A stretch of DNA of 64,000 bases from Senegalia massiliensis (GCF_009911265.1 NZ_QXXA01000007.1:62001-126000); one strand, 5' to 3'; shown: positions 43,367 through 52,203, numbered from the stretch's first letter. Numbers and translations: made by a program. Notes: a model not told the origin generated them from the letters alone.

Positions 43367-44131
43367 CTATGCTTTTATATTAACTTCATAATGATCCTCT
43401 TTGATTTCAACTAATACGAGTTCTTTTATGCTCTCATTCAACTTTAATGCTAAACTTTCAATTCCAAAAAATTCTGTGAAAGTATGACTCCCAATGATAA
43501 GATTGATTCCTTTAAACTTAGCATATTGAATAGTATATAAATTACATTCACCTGTAATGTATACATCACACTTGTTTTCAACTGCTTCCTTAAGGCAAGT
43601 TGTTGGTCCTCCATTACCACAGACTACACCCACTCGCTTCACCTTTTAGTCATTAAACCGCCAAAATTTAACTGGTTCTTCAAGTAGATTTTCAATATTT
43701 TTTACTAATTCATTAAATTCAATTTCTTTATCATATTCTGCAATTCTACCAAAATATAGCCCTTCCCATTCGTGAGTTTTTTTAACATTTTCTAATTTCA
43801 ATTTTTTTAATAAACTATCATTTGTTCCAAAGTTACAGTCATCAAGTGGCAAGTGATTATAATAGTGACTTATACCATACTCTGATAGTTTTTCTATGCA
43901 TGCATCTTTTAATCCATATATTTCATCCCATGCATCATGGTGTGTCACCATCATATCAACTCCATGAATTCTTGCTTTCTCTATAGTTTCAAGCGTTAGG
44001 TTAACACAATACCCTAACTTTTTAACTTTTTTATCTGCATGGTATGTAATTCCAGATTCACTAGAAAATATTTCCTTATTTGTTACATTAAAAAGTTCAT
44101 TAATTCTTTCAACAATATATAAAACATCCAT
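43367..44131 (-). pseudogene. Nif3-like dinuclear metal protein split by an in-frame TAA
   Basis: Two pieces of one Nif3/YqfO-type gene. The N-terminal part (44131-43646) has MVTHHDAWDEIYGLKDACIE with metal His residues and ISHYYNHLPLDDCNFGTNDS. The C-terminal part (from 43642) has VGVVCGNGGPTTCLKEAVEN, YITGECNLYTIQYAKFKGIN and a metal-binding IIGSHTFTEFFG. Only a TAA codon (43648-43646) separates FWRFND from KVKRVG, in the same frame, probably from GAA or AAA. The start is supported by GGAGGTGAG. A GTG at 43642 could restart translation weakly. Nonsense mutation, readthrough or sequencing error are the options. Confidence 0.85.
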
Positions 44132-44697
44132 ATACTCACCTCCAAAATTCTATATTGTTCTGTCTCCAATTCGCATTATTACCTTATTTATTTGTTTTTT
44201 CCTTAAGTTTTCTATTCTTAATATAACTTCTTGATTCTTATATAAGAATTCCTTAGACACTTTTCTCTTGGGAAATGCTATTAAAATTAATTTTTTCACC
44301 ATTAAAAGTATTATTTATATATGGAAGTATGATATAAACTACTATATATACTATATTATTAAATAACTTAGAATTATATTTCTTTATGTTTTAACTTATT
44401 GTAACTATAAGTGTGCTAATTAAAACAATAGGATTCAAAGGCCCAATAACAAGTTCTTCTTTAGATAATACTTTTGGTTATTTCTTTCCTTTATTCTACA
44501 TATCTTTCTAAAATCCTTTTTTTCTTACAAAAAAGCAGATGATCTATCTATAATTTTCAAATATTCTTCTGGATCAGGTATTGGTATAGTTGTGTTTTCA
44601 TCTACTAATTTTTATATTTCATAGAATTCAATCGTCAACTTTCTACAATATATTTATTTTTACTACTATAAAATATATCTAATAAATTATATATATA
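44132..44697. other. Gap with eroded coding fragments
   Basis: About 565 bp without a convincing gene. A 50-codon minus-strand frame (44150-44302, KKLILIAFPKRKVSKEFLYK at its start) lacks a Shine-Dalgarno. Near 44530-44600 the minus strand reads DENTTIPIPDPEEYLKIIDR between stops, which looks like the tail of a lost antitoxin-like or DUF gene. The rest is non-coding AT-rich DNA. Confidence 0.4.
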
Positions 44698-45333
44698 TTA
44701 TTCCATATCTTCTAAATCATCAGGGTATAATATAGTATTAAATATTTCACCTGTATCTGAGTCTTTCGCATTTATTTTAAAATTTACTTCTTCTGCAGGT
44801 ACTCCTTCATATATATGATACATAGCTGTAGTCATTGCAACTCCAAATACTGCCATACTATCAAAACTTTCTTCAAATTTCTTTTTATCTACCTCTAAAG
44901 TAACCTCTTTAAAGTTGTCATCATATTTTACATCATTTATAGAAGGTGTATCTTCTGAAGCTTTAAGTTCTTCAAAATATTCTAACACAGTATCTTTAAC
45001 TTCTTTTACTAATTCTTTGTGTTTCGTTTTAGTCATTTTTACTGTCATAGAGCCATCATCATTCACTTTAACATCTTTAATCCCTTCTTCTTTTATTTCT
45101 TCCATTTCTTTATCTATATCTTCACCTTCAAACATTGATGCTGGAAGTGTTATTGTTACATTTAAAAGCCCTTTATCTACTTCTAAGTCCTCATTTTCAT
45201 TTGATTCTTCATTACCTTCATTTATTTCTTTCTCTTGGTTGCTCTCTTTAGATGTATCATCATTACTTGAATTTCCACATGCAGTTATTGTTATCATTAC
45301 TAAGCATAATAATATAGCTATTATTTTTTTCAT
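44698..45333 (-). CDS. Acidic lipoprotein, unknown
   Basis: Protein of 211 residues with a lipoprotein signal: IIAILLCLVMITITACGN, lipobox ITAC with Cys19. A low-complexity Asn/Glu/Asp/Ser linker (20-50) is followed by a soluble domain: LLNVTITLPASMFEGEDIDK, then VKVNDDGSMTVKMTKTKHKE and EVTLEVDKKKFEESFDSMAV. Tethered outside the membrane. The domain recurs in small Gram-positive lipoproteins, but I do not recognise a named function. AAGGAGGAT precedes the ATG. Confidence 0.7.
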   Translation of the reverse strand: MKKIIAILLCLVMITITACGNSSNDDTSKESNQEKEINEGNEESNENEDLEVDKGLLNVTITLPASMFEGEDIDKEMEEIKEEGIKDVKVNDDGSMTVKMTKTKHKELVKEVKDTVLEYFEELKASEDTPSINDVKYDDNFKEVTLEVDKKKFEESFDSMAVFGVAMTTAMYHIYEGVPAEEVNFKINAKDSDTGEIFNTILYPDDLEDME

Positions 45334-45381
45334 TTTAAATCCTCCTTAAATTTTTATATATATATTTTTATTGTAAATTGC

Positions 45382-46665
45382 TTATTTTATTTCTACATTC
45401 TTAAGTGGTTCAGTTGCTTTAGAATTTCTTATAGCAACGATATATTGAAAAAACTCTAACATACTCTCTTCTAGTTTATCATTATTAAAGTCAGGAGACA
45501 TTTTTATATCAGAAAAAGGTGTTCCATCACTATTTAATTTATAAATATTAAAATCATTATCTATTAAATTATTTGTTTCTTTAATTTCTGGGAAAATGAA
45601 ACTAAAGTCATTATTATCATAACTCCCACCTTTTAAGGGGAGCATTTGATTGCAATCATCATAATTATATACTATAGTTAATATTTCATCTTTAAACAAG
45701 GAATCTTCTTCATTTAGATATGAAGCAAACCACTTTACATCATTATGTGGATTTTGATAGGTATGACTCATACCCCATTGTCCATAGTATTTCCCCTTAG
45801 GCAATTCTTGTTGAATACATTTAAAATTTTCATAAATCATTTTATCTCTAGTATTATTCCAATTAATCTGATTATCTTGATGTTCATAGGCTTCAAATGA
45901 ATATATAATATTTTTATTTACAAGTTTAAATTCTGAAAAGTTTTCATCCAGATATTCTTTATATATACTTTCTTTCTTAATTATATCTTTTTGTAATTTC
46001 AATGAGGTTTCAAATGCTCTTTTATCTCTAGGGCTATCAATTTTATCAAATGTATTTTGAATATTTTCCACGCTTTCTTTTATTTGTTCTGGTATTTCTT
46101 TTTTAGGTAAAACATCTAACAAAAACTTATATGCATTAGCTGTTGAATGTTCTATATCTACTCCTATTACTTTAATTTTCTTAGACTTAGGTAAACTTTT
46201 ATTGTATTCATATAATTTCTTCCAATGATTATATCCATCTTTATTCCATGCAAATGTACCTTTAAGTGGTTCATACATTTCTTCTAATATTTGAATATCA
46301 CCAGTATCTAAATACTTATTTATAAAATGAGCATTACTATAAGAATTTTCTAGTAAATAATATTTAAAGTCTGCTTTTTCTTTAAAGTATTTTAAAAATT
46401 TCATTTCTAATTCTGCATTAGCTTTAACTCCATGCATTTCTGCAGTAAAAAATATTTCTTTTCCTTTTAGATCTGAATCCATTATTTCTAAATCTTTAAA
46501 TTCGTTTTCATCTTTTAAGTCTATTTCACTATAATTTTTTTGTAAATATTCTTTTATTAATTCATCTTCACTAGTTACTGCTTGTTCTGTATTTTCATTA
46601 TTACATCCAATTAATGTTATAATTAATACTAAAATTAGAATTAAATATTTAATTTTATTCATCAT
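45382..46665 (-). CDS. Erythromycin-esterase-like lipoprotein
   Basis: About 427 residues. The signal has lipobox LIGC (LVLIITLIGCNNE). The body follows the erythromycin esterase family: IFFTAEMHGVKANAELEMKF with the conserved Glu-x-x-His-Gly, YYLLENSYSNAHFINKYL, KKIKVIGVDIEHSTANAYKF and KYYGQWGMSHTYQNPH with a late His. Secreted, membrane-tethered members are known besides the macrolide-hydrolysing EreA/EreB, so resistance activity is not assured. AAAGGA favours ATG 46665 over 46674. Confidence 0.75.
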   Translation of the reverse strand: MMNKIKYLILILVLIITLIGCNNENTEQAVTSEDELIKEYLQKNYSEIDLKDENEFKDLEIMDSDLKGKEIFFTAEMHGVKANAELEMKFLKYFKEKADFKYYLLENSYSNAHFINKYLDTGDIQILEEMYEPLKGTFAWNKDGYNHWKKLYEYNKSLPKSKKIKVIGVDIEHSTANAYKFLLDVLPKKEIPEQIKESVENIQNTFDKIDSPRDKRAFETSLKLQKDIIKKESIYKEYLDENFSEFKLVNKNIIYSFEAYEHQDNQINWNNTRDKMIYENFKCIQQELPKGKYYGQWGMSHTYQNPHNDVKWFASYLNEEDSLFKDEILTIVYNYDDCNQMLPLKGGSYDNNDFSFIFPEIKETNNLIDNDFNIYKLNSDGTPFSDIKMSPDFNNDKLEESMLEFFQYIVAIRNSKATEPLKNVEIK

Positions 46666-46798
46666 AATCCCCATTCCTTTATTTTTTAATTATTTTAGAT
46701 TCAGTCTTTACTGAACCTAAAATAGCATATATAAATATTAAAATACAAATTATTAAAGATAAAATCATGATTATACTTATTAAATTGTGTGTATTTAT

Positions 46799-47539
46799 TT
46801 ATTTAGTTAACAACTCTTCTAATGGTCTATATGTACTTATCTTTTTTATTTCTTCTTTCATAATACTATTATCCTTTTTAAATACTTTATAAGCTTTGGC
46901 TCCTTCTTCTGATGTGAGTACTCTATATTGATTATCTTTAAATTCTATAGCACAGTTATTTTCAATCGCTATACCTATAACATCATATTTCATAATTTTT
47001 TTTGCAAAATCTTCTTCTCTATTATCTTCATTATAATGTGGACAATGCATTGCTTTTATAAAACCTAATGCATTAAGTTTTATATAATTCCATTCTTCTC
47101 TTCCATCCAGAAAACTCATAGAATCACTATGACCACTTTCGAACCAACAAATTGATCCTGCACTCAAACCACTCAATATTGTTCCTTTTTCCCAGGCTTT
47201 TTTTAATGCTTTATCAACCTTTTTTTCCTTCCAAATTTCTAACATTGTTTTCGTATCTCCACCACCAACATATATAATATCTGAGTCCATTATTTTATAT
47301 TCAATTTCAGATTCTTTAATATTTTCATCTATCAATTTTAGAACATCTACTTTACATCCTAACTTTTCTCCATAAACTTTACTGAATGCTTCAATATATT
47401 CTTTTGGCTCACCACTTGCTGTGGGAATAAATAATGCTTTTGGTGTTTGTTTCATTGTGGATTTAACAATCTCTTTATCTATTTTAATTGTTTCAAGATT
47501 TTTAATCTCTCCTCCACCAATTGCTACTATCTTTTTCAT
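46799..47539 (-). CDS. Peptidase E-like (S51) protein
   Basis: Protein of 246 residues with a class I glutamine-amidotransferase-like fold: KKIVAIGGGEIKNLETIKID, ALFIPTASGEPKEYIEAFSK, DIIYVGGGDTKTMLEIWKEK, LSGLSAGSICWFESGHSDSM with the nucleophile Ser, MHCPHYNEDNRE with a catalytic-region His and GIAIENNCAIEF. Peptidase E hydrolyses Asp-X dipeptides; relatives have other small-peptide roles. GGGAGGTTATTATA precedes the ATG. Confidence 0.88.
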   Translation of the reverse strand: MKKIVAIGGGEIKNLETIKIDKEIVKSTMKQTPKALFIPTASGEPKEYIEAFSKVYGEKLGCKVDVLKLIDENIKESEIEYKIMDSDIIYVGGGDTKTMLEIWKEKKVDKALKKAWEKGTILSGLSAGSICWFESGHSDSMSFLDGREEWNYIKLNALGFIKAMHCPHYNEDNREEDFAKKIMKYDVIGIAIENNCAIEFKDNQYRVLTSEEGAKAYKVFKKDNSIMKEEIKKISTYRPLEELLTK

Positions 47540-47695
47540 TATAATAACCTCCCTAACTAATGCCTAAAGTTTTTATATTTTACAAATGTATTCCAATAAT
47601 TTCTCTACTGATTCACAGCAATCATTTTTTATATTAAGTGTAGATTCTTCCTCTTTACAGACATTTCATAATCTAACAATGATTGACCATAAATT

Positions 47696-47734
47696 AACTA
47701 AATTTTACGTTATCATACTACGTAGTTTAAAAAA
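47696..47734. repeat. Intergenic repeat, copy R3
   Basis: AACTAAATTTTACGTTATCA then TACTACGTAGTTTAAAAAA. It contains the 10-bp palindrome ACTACGTAGT. It lies about 60 bp 3' of the ClbS/DfsB gene. Confidence 0.6.
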
Positions 47735-47795
47735 GATACGGTATAAAAGAAATTAAAATTATTTAATTTAACTCTAAAGATTAAAGCTTTTATAT

Positions 47796-48305
47796 CTATT
47801 GTGATTTTTTCCACTTTCGTATTTTTGTTCTAAATGATTTAAAAGGTGAAACAGTATTTATGTGAATCCACTTCCATATTGGCCAATTAGAAGGAGTTGA
47901 TGACGACCACTTTCTTCCTCCTTTCTGAAATAATTCTAAATCTGTATAACTATTAACTAATTCAATAATTTCATGTTCTGCCTTTATAAACATAGTACTC
48001 AACTCTTTAAGTGTATATCTCTCGTATTTTTTATAAAAACTTTGATATAAGCCATTAAGATTATTCCATTTATAATCTGGAGTTGGCGTGATAACAACTT
48101 GTCCCTGCTGTTCTTGATTCTCCCAATCAAAAATGAGATTCATCCATCCCAACTGATAAGCAATCATTTGAGCAGGTGTTCTGTCAACTCCATCAATCAA
48201 CTTATCTTTATCTTTTTCATTAATATCATTAAATTCTTGGATAAATAATTTTGCACGCTTTGAAATTTCTAAAATCAACTCTTGTCTATTTTGATACCCT
48301 GCCAA
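47796..48305 (-). CDS. ClbS/DfsB family four-helix bundle protein
   Basis: Protein of 169 residues: QNRQELILEISKRAKLFIQE, KLIDGVDRTPAQMIAYQLGW, VITPTPDYKWNNLNGLYQSF, YTLKELSTMFIKAEHEIIEL and IWKWIHINTVSPFKSFRTKI. This is the ClbS/DfsB pattern (DinB-like fold); ClbS protects E. coli from colibactin as a cyclopropane hydrolase. In other genomes these are frequent integron or accessory cargo. TTG start behind GAGGTG. The ligand here is unknown. Confidence 0.85.
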   Translation of the reverse strand: MAGYQNRQELILEISKRAKLFIQEFNDINEKDKDKLIDGVDRTPAQMIAYQLGWMNLIFDWENQEQQGQVVITPTPDYKWNNLNGLYQSFYKKYERYTLKELSTMFIKAEHEIIELVNSYTDLELFQKGGRKWSSSTPSNWPIWKWIHINTVSPFKSFRTKIRKWKKSQ

Positions 48306-48373
48306 TTTAACACCTCAATTTCAAATTGATATCTATTAAATTATTTTACACCTTTTATTTGTACCTTCAACTA

Positions 48374-48410
48374 CTAGTGAAGTTATTATATTATGTAGCT
48401 TAAAAAATTT
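48374..48410. repeat. Intergenic repeat, copy R4
   Basis: AGTTATTATATTATGTAGCT followed by TAAAAAA. It lies 22 bp 3' of the SSAT-like GNAT gene. Confidence 0.5.
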
Positions 48411-48431
48411 ATATCTCAAAAAGTTTAAAGT

Positions 48432-48938
48432 TTATTTATCAAATTTAACAGCTAAATTATCTAACGCACCATCAGTTACTCTATATACTGTCCATTCGTC
48501 CATTGGAATAGCTCCCATTTGCTTATAAAATTCAATTGAAGACTTATTCCAATCTAGACACCACCATTCTAATCTTCCACACTTTCTTTCAACTGCCAAT
48601 TTAGCAAGATAAGAAAGCATGATTTTTCCCATGCCCTTTCCTCTCATTTCAGGTCTAACATATAAATCTTCTAAGTAAATGCCTGGTCTTCCTAAAAAAG
48701 TAGAAAAATTATGAAAGAATAATGCAAAAGCTACTGGTTCATTTTTGTATTCACCAATAATAACCTCAGCAGTTTTCTTTTTAAACAAAGAATCCATTAA
48801 AATTTCTTCTGTTGCTACAACTTCATGTAACAATTCTTCATAATCAGCTAATTCCTTTATAAATTTTAAGATCAACGGAATATCTTTTTCCTTTGCAAAT
48901 CTTATTTTAAAATCCTTCAAACTAGTACTAATTAACAT
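48432..48938 (-). CDS. GNAT acetyltransferase, SSAT (diamine acetyltransferase)-like
   Basis: About 168 residues following the spermidine/spermine N1-acetyltransferase pattern: FAKEKDIPLILKFIKELADY, PVAFALFFHNFSTFLGRPGI, YLEDLYVRPEMRGKGMGKIM with the acetyl-CoA RGKGMG loop, and LEWWCLDWNKSSIEFYKQMG. The substrate may be a polyamine or related amine. GGAGGT gives ATG 48938 (48944 is also open). Confidence 0.83.
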   Translation of the reverse strand: MLISTSLKDFKIRFAKEKDIPLILKFIKELADYEELLHEVVATEEILMDSLFKKKTAEVIIGEYKNEPVAFALFFHNFSTFLGRPGIYLEDLYVRPEMRGKGMGKIMLSYLAKLAVERKCGRLEWWCLDWNKSSIEFYKQMGAIPMDEWTVYRVTDGALDNLAVKFDK

Positions 48939-48984
48939 TTTCATACCTCCAGTGTCTAATTAAATTAAAACATATTTATCTACT

Positions 48985-49048
48985 ATGTCATTATAAGTTT
49001 CTATAAGCATCATTAAAATTCCTTTAATTTATTCTATAAAATATAATA
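48985..49048. repeat. Intergenic repeat type T, upstream of the SSAT-like gene
   Basis: CATTATAAGTTTCTATAAGC then ATCATTAAAATTCCTTTAAT. Related sequence recurs at 49943-49990 and, more loosely, at 38381-38430, each on the 5' side of a minus-strand gene. Confidence 0.45.
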
Positions 49049-49092
49049 ACACTTTAACAATCATTATTTTTATTAAAAAAGTAATATCATAA

Positions 49093-49130
49093 AACTCAAT
49101 TTTACGTTATAATACTACATAATTTATAAA
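49093..49130. repeat. Intergenic repeat, copy R5
   Basis: AACTCAATTTTACGTTATAA then TACTACATAATTTATAAA. The best match to R3. It lies 30 bp 3' of the AAC(6')-like pseudogene. Confidence 0.6.
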
Positions 49131-49159
49131 TAACATACCAGATAAGAACTTTGTTATGT

Positions 49160-49486
49160 TCATAATTTCTTATTAAAGCATATAATGCGATTTGCTTCAG
49201 TAAATCCAACTTTTATATGAAAATTCAAACTATCTATATTAGCAAGCTCGCAATCACTCCCAAATTCTATACTGTTATTCTCCTTTGTGCATAACTCACA
49301 TTGTTCAATCAACTTCTTAGCTATACCTTGTTTACGATATTGCTTATCGGAATATATACCTTCAAGATAACCAACAGGACTACTTTCTGTTCCTTAAACA
49401 TAATCAAAACGCAATTGACATTGAGTAAACCCTATATACTTATTATCAATTAAGCAGAAGAAAACAGCAGCATTTTTATCATTCAT
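49160..49486 (-). pseudogene. AAC(6')-like aminoglycoside acetyltransferase remnant
   Basis: The frame reads NAAVFFCLIDNKYIGFTQCQ, LRFDYV, then TAA (49396-49394), then GTESSPVGYLEGIYSDKQYR, KQGIAKKLIEQCELCTKE, FGSDCELANIDSLNFHIKVG and FTEANRIICFNKKL. This follows the aminoglycoside 6'-N-acetyltransferase pattern closely; in relatives the stop position is Glu (VEGTESSPVGYLEG), implying a GAA to TAA change. The N-terminal 40 or so residues are also missing or scrambled upstream. Inactive as it stands. Confidence 0.8.
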
Positions 49487-49646
49487 TACACCTCTTTTAA
49501 TATAAATAATCTTTGCTTTTCATTAAATTACTACTGACCACTTTAACTATGAACTAACAATATGCTTTTTTTTAAATATTACTTTTTATTCTGTATTCTT
49601 CGATATATTCCTCAAAATCTAATACTTCAATTCCAAAATTATATAT

Positions 49647-49680
49647 AATAAAATTATTATATTACGTAGTTTATAAAAAT
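49647..49680. repeat. Intergenic repeat, copy R6
   Basis: ATTATTATATTACGTAGTTT followed by ATAAAAAT. It lies 20 bp 3' of the small membrane gene at 49700. Confidence 0.5.
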
Positions 49681-49699
49681 TAAGTAAGTATTGTTCAAC

Positions 49700-49900
49700 T
49701 TACTTTGTTTGCTTTTTAAATGATTTAGAAAAAACTAAATCTACTATAAAATAAGCAATTACCCATATTATTATATCCAATATTAACTTTATCAAATTAA
49801 AATCTTGAGTAAGTACATTGTAAGATAAACCAGTTGTTACACCAATTAATTTTGCAATGAAGTAAATAATTAAAAATTTAATAATTCCATTATTTCTCAA
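49700..49900 (-). CDS. Small membrane protein, 66 residues
   Basis: TTG start at 49900 behind GGAGGAGAATGTA. Two helices: IIKFLIIYFIAKLIGVTTGL and LIKLILDIIIWVIAYFIVDL, ending basic. No family is recognised. Flanked by repeats R6 (3') and T (5'), like the other array genes. Confidence 0.6.
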   Translation of the reverse strand: MRNNGIIKFLIIYFIAKLIGVTTGLSYNVLTQDFNLIKLILDIIIWVIAYFIVDLVFSKSFKKQTK

Positions 49901-50180
49901 TACATTCTCCTCCTATAATATTTCTGAATGATAATTGATACCACATCACTATAAACTTCTATGAATATCATTAAAACCCTTTAATTATATATGTTTTTTT
50001 ACAATTCAAAAGTTAATAAATACTCTATAATATTTTAAAACTTAAGGTGTTATATATCTATTGTAGTATACAGTAAGTACTATGATGGTTTAATGATAAT
50101 TTATATTTAAATTATTATTTATAACTAATCTTATTAATACTTATTTAAAATAACTCATACAATTAAATTGAGGTGATATT
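49901..50180. other. Divergent region between array and recombinase
   Basis: No ORF. It holds repeat T copy 3 (49943-49990) and the recombinase upstream region. A mother-cell promoter for the recombinase might be expected, as for spoIVCA, but no convincing sigma-E box was identified by eye. GAGGTGATATT is the recombinase ribosome binding site. Confidence 0.4.
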
Positions 50181-51719
50181 ATGAACAAAGTTGCAATATA
50201 TCTTCGTAAATCACGTGCTGATGAAGAAGCAGAAAAACAAGGTGCAGGAGAAACATTATCTAAGCATAGAAAAATACTTCTTAAAGTAGCTAGAGAACAA
50301 AACTTAAACATAATTAAAATTAGAGAAGAAATAGTTTCTGGTGAAAGCATGGTCCATAGACCAGAAATGCTTGAATTACTTAAAGAAATAGAAAATAAAA
50401 TATATGATGCTGTATTAGTTATGGATGTAGACAGACTTGGTCGTGGTAACATGCAAGAACAAGGACTTATATTAGATACTTTTAAGAAAAGTAACACTAA
50501 AATAATAACACCTCGTAAAACATATGACCTTAAAGATGAATGGGATGAAGAATATAGTGAGTTTGAAGCCTTTATGGCAAGAAAAGAATTAAAACTTATA
50601 AATAGAAGACTCCAAAGAGGTAGGATTCGTTCTATAGAAGAGGGAAATTATATATCACCTAGACCTCCCTTTGGATATAAAATAGAAGAAGGTAAAAATT
50701 ATAGAAGTCTTATCCCACATTCTGAACAAGCTCCCATTGTAAAGCTAATATTTGACTTATACACGAATAAAAATATGGGGGGGAGTAGGATAGCTAATGA
50801 GCTAAATAAGCTTGGATATAAAACATATACAGGCAAGAATTGGGGCTCTAATCATGTTATTCATCTAATCAAGAACCCTATATATAATGGTAAAATTGTA
50901 TGGAAGAAAAAAGATATTAAAAAGTCTACTAGACCTGGTCAAATAAAAGAATCTAGAGAAAGACCAAGAAGCGAATGGATTATATCAGAAGGAAAGCACC
51001 ATGCTCTAGTATCTGATAAAATATTCAATAAAGCTCAAATGATACTTAAAAACAAATCACATGTTCCTTATAAAATAAAAGGAAATATTTCTAATCCTCT
51101 TGCTGGCATTATAAAATGTAGTATTTGTAATAAAAATATGGTACTTAGACCTTATAAAAATAAAGACAGCCAAATAATGTGCTATGGATCATGTGGAAAT
51201 AAATCTTCTAAACTTAAATATGTAGAAAAAAGTATATTAGATAGTCTTGAATCTTGGTTAAAACAATACCAAGAGAAATGGGAAAACAAAAATATAGTAA
51301 AAAGTGATGATGGAATAGAAATTTATAATAAAGCTTTAAATAAATTAGAAAAAGAGTTAGATCAAACTATAAAACAAAAAAATAATTTACATGATTTACT
51401 TGAAAAAGAAATTTATGATGTAGATACTTATATGGAAAGATATAATCTAATATCTAATAAAATAGATGAACTCAAAAGTAATATAAAAAGCACTAATATA
51501 AGCATAAAACAATCTCATGAGCAATTAATAGATAAAAGAGATATAATACCTAGAGTTAAACATGTATTAGCTTTATACGACGAATTAGACGATGCTGAAC
51601 AAAAGAACATACTTCTTAAATCTGTTATAGAATATGCAATATATTATAAAAAGAAGTCCTGGCGAAATGACAAATTTGAACTTAATCTAAAACCTAAAAT
51701 ATATACCCCTAACTGTTGA
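50181..51719 (+). CDS. spoIVCA: Large serine recombinase of the skin element (SpoIVCA-like)
   Basis: Protein of 512 residues. The resolvase domain (1-150) starts [14 protein letters not shown] with the catalytic Ser in [20 protein letters not shown] and [20 protein letters not shown] carry the Arg and E-helix elements. The recombinase domain follows ([33 protein letters not shown]). A zinc ribbon (CSICNKNM and CYGSCGNK, about 312-335) and a coiled coil (about 375-450) come last. It converges on the interrupted sigK and ends 18 bp before the attachment core, as spoIVCA does. The expected role is excision in the mother cell. Confidence 0.93.
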   Translation: MNKVAIYLRKSRADEEAEKQGAGETLSKHRKILLKVAREQNLNIIKIREEIVSGESMVHRPEMLELLKEIENKIYDAVLVMDVDRLGRGNMQEQGLILDTFKKSNTKIITPRKTYDLKDEWDEEYSEFEAFMARKELKLINRRLQRGRIRSIEEGNYISPRPPFGYKIEEGKNYRSLIPHSEQAPIVKLIFDLYTNKNMGGSRIANELNKLGYKTYTGKNWGSNHVIHLIKNPIYNGKIVWKKKDIKKSTRPGQIKESRERPRSEWIISEGKHHALVSDKIFNKAQMILKNKSHVPYKIKGNISNPLAGIIKCSICNKNMVLRPYKNKDSQIMCYGSCGNKSSKLKYVEKSILDSLESWLKQYQEKWENKNIVKSDDGIEIYNKALNKLEKELDQTIKQKNNLHDLLEKEIYDVDTYMERYNLISNKIDELKSNIKSTNISIKQSHEQLIDKRDIIPRVKHVLALYDELDDAEQKNILLKSVIEYAIYYKKKSWRNDKFELNLKPKIYTPNC

Positions 51720-51735
51720 TAAATAGTTAGGGGTA
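51704..51735. terminator. 11-bp stem hairpin at the recombinase end next to the core
   Basis: TACCCCTAACT (51704-51714) pairs with AGTTAGGGGTA (51725-51735); the recombinase stop is in the loop. On the minus strand a U-rich stretch follows, so it would also stop transcripts of unrearranged sigK. It ends one base from the core and could alternatively form part of the recombinase binding site. Confidence 0.55.
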
Positions 51736-51736
51736 A

Positions 51737-51745
51737 TTCATTGCC
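51737..51745. other. Right attachment core of the skin element
   Basis: TTCATTGCC, identical to 30897-30905. On its right, sigK coding ([11 protein letters not shown]) ends exactly here; on its left the frame diverges to LPLTIYQQ and soon stops at 51644. Confidence 0.88.
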
Positions 51746-52168
51746 TTCTTTATCTACTCCAATAGGATCTTGAAGATAAATTTCAGATTTAATCTTTTTA
51801 TCAGACCTTAAGCACATTAATATTTCATTTTCTATACATCTTGCTGCATATGTTGCTAGTCTGGTACCTTTGTTTCTATTAAAAGTAGATATACCTTTAA
51901 TTAGTCCAATTGTTCCTATAGAGATTAAATCATCTACTTCTTTTCCACAATTATGATATTTTTTCACAATATGTGCTACTAAACGCAAATTATGTTCAAT
52001 CAAAATATTCTTTGCATCTTCATCACCTTGTTCATATAAGATTAAGTATTTTGTTTCATCCTCTTTGCTAAGTGGCTGAGGAAATGAATTATTATTAGAA
52101 ATATAACCTAGAAAAACTGAAACAGGCTTAATGAGATTTAAAATCATAAAGAGAAGCGAAGCCCACAT
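51737..52168 (-). CDS. sigK: sigK, N-terminal half (spoIVCB-like segment) with pro-sequence
   Basis: It encodes residues 1-144 of sigma-K: a hydrophobic N-terminus [20 protein letters not shown], then [20 protein letters not shown], region 2 [57 protein letters not shown], and [11 protein letters not shown] at the junction. The start at 52168 follows GGAGGTG. The hydrophobic first 20 residues correspond to the pro-sequence that SpoIVFB removes in B. subtilis and that C. difficile sigma-K lacks. Unexcised, the frame reads on to 51644 with an unrelated tail. Confidence 0.93.
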
Positions 52169-52203
52169 TAATTCACACACCTCCAATATATTATTCCACA
52201 TTA

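Larger units (their letters stand above)
30897..51745. mobile_element. sigK intervening (skin-like) element, 20.84 kb
   Basis: The element separates the two halves of sigK and is bounded by the 9-bp direct repeat TTCATTGCC (GGCAATGAA in sigK sense). Excision between the repeats joins codons GNE to ISLL in frame. It carries its own large serine recombinase next to the right end, in the same relative orientation as spoIVCA. No phage structural genes are visible, unlike the phage-derived B. subtilis skin. Content: Spo0E-like genes and small ORFs at the left, accessory single-gene array at the right. Boundaries come from the interrupted protein; excision itself is inferred. Confidence 0.92.

Noticed and set aside
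36897-49680. The R repeats as a CRISPR array
   Set aside because: Copies are kilobases apart, imperfect and each next to a different gene; there are no spacers of constant size.
50141-50497. Minus-strand ORF across the recombinase start
   Set aside because: Antisense to the conserved resolvase domain; composition is that of a complementary-strand artefact.
51644-51736. The C-terminal tail of the unexcised sigK ORF as a real domain
   Set aside because: It is antisense to the 3' end of the recombinase and has no sigma similarity; it arises only because the frame is interrupted.
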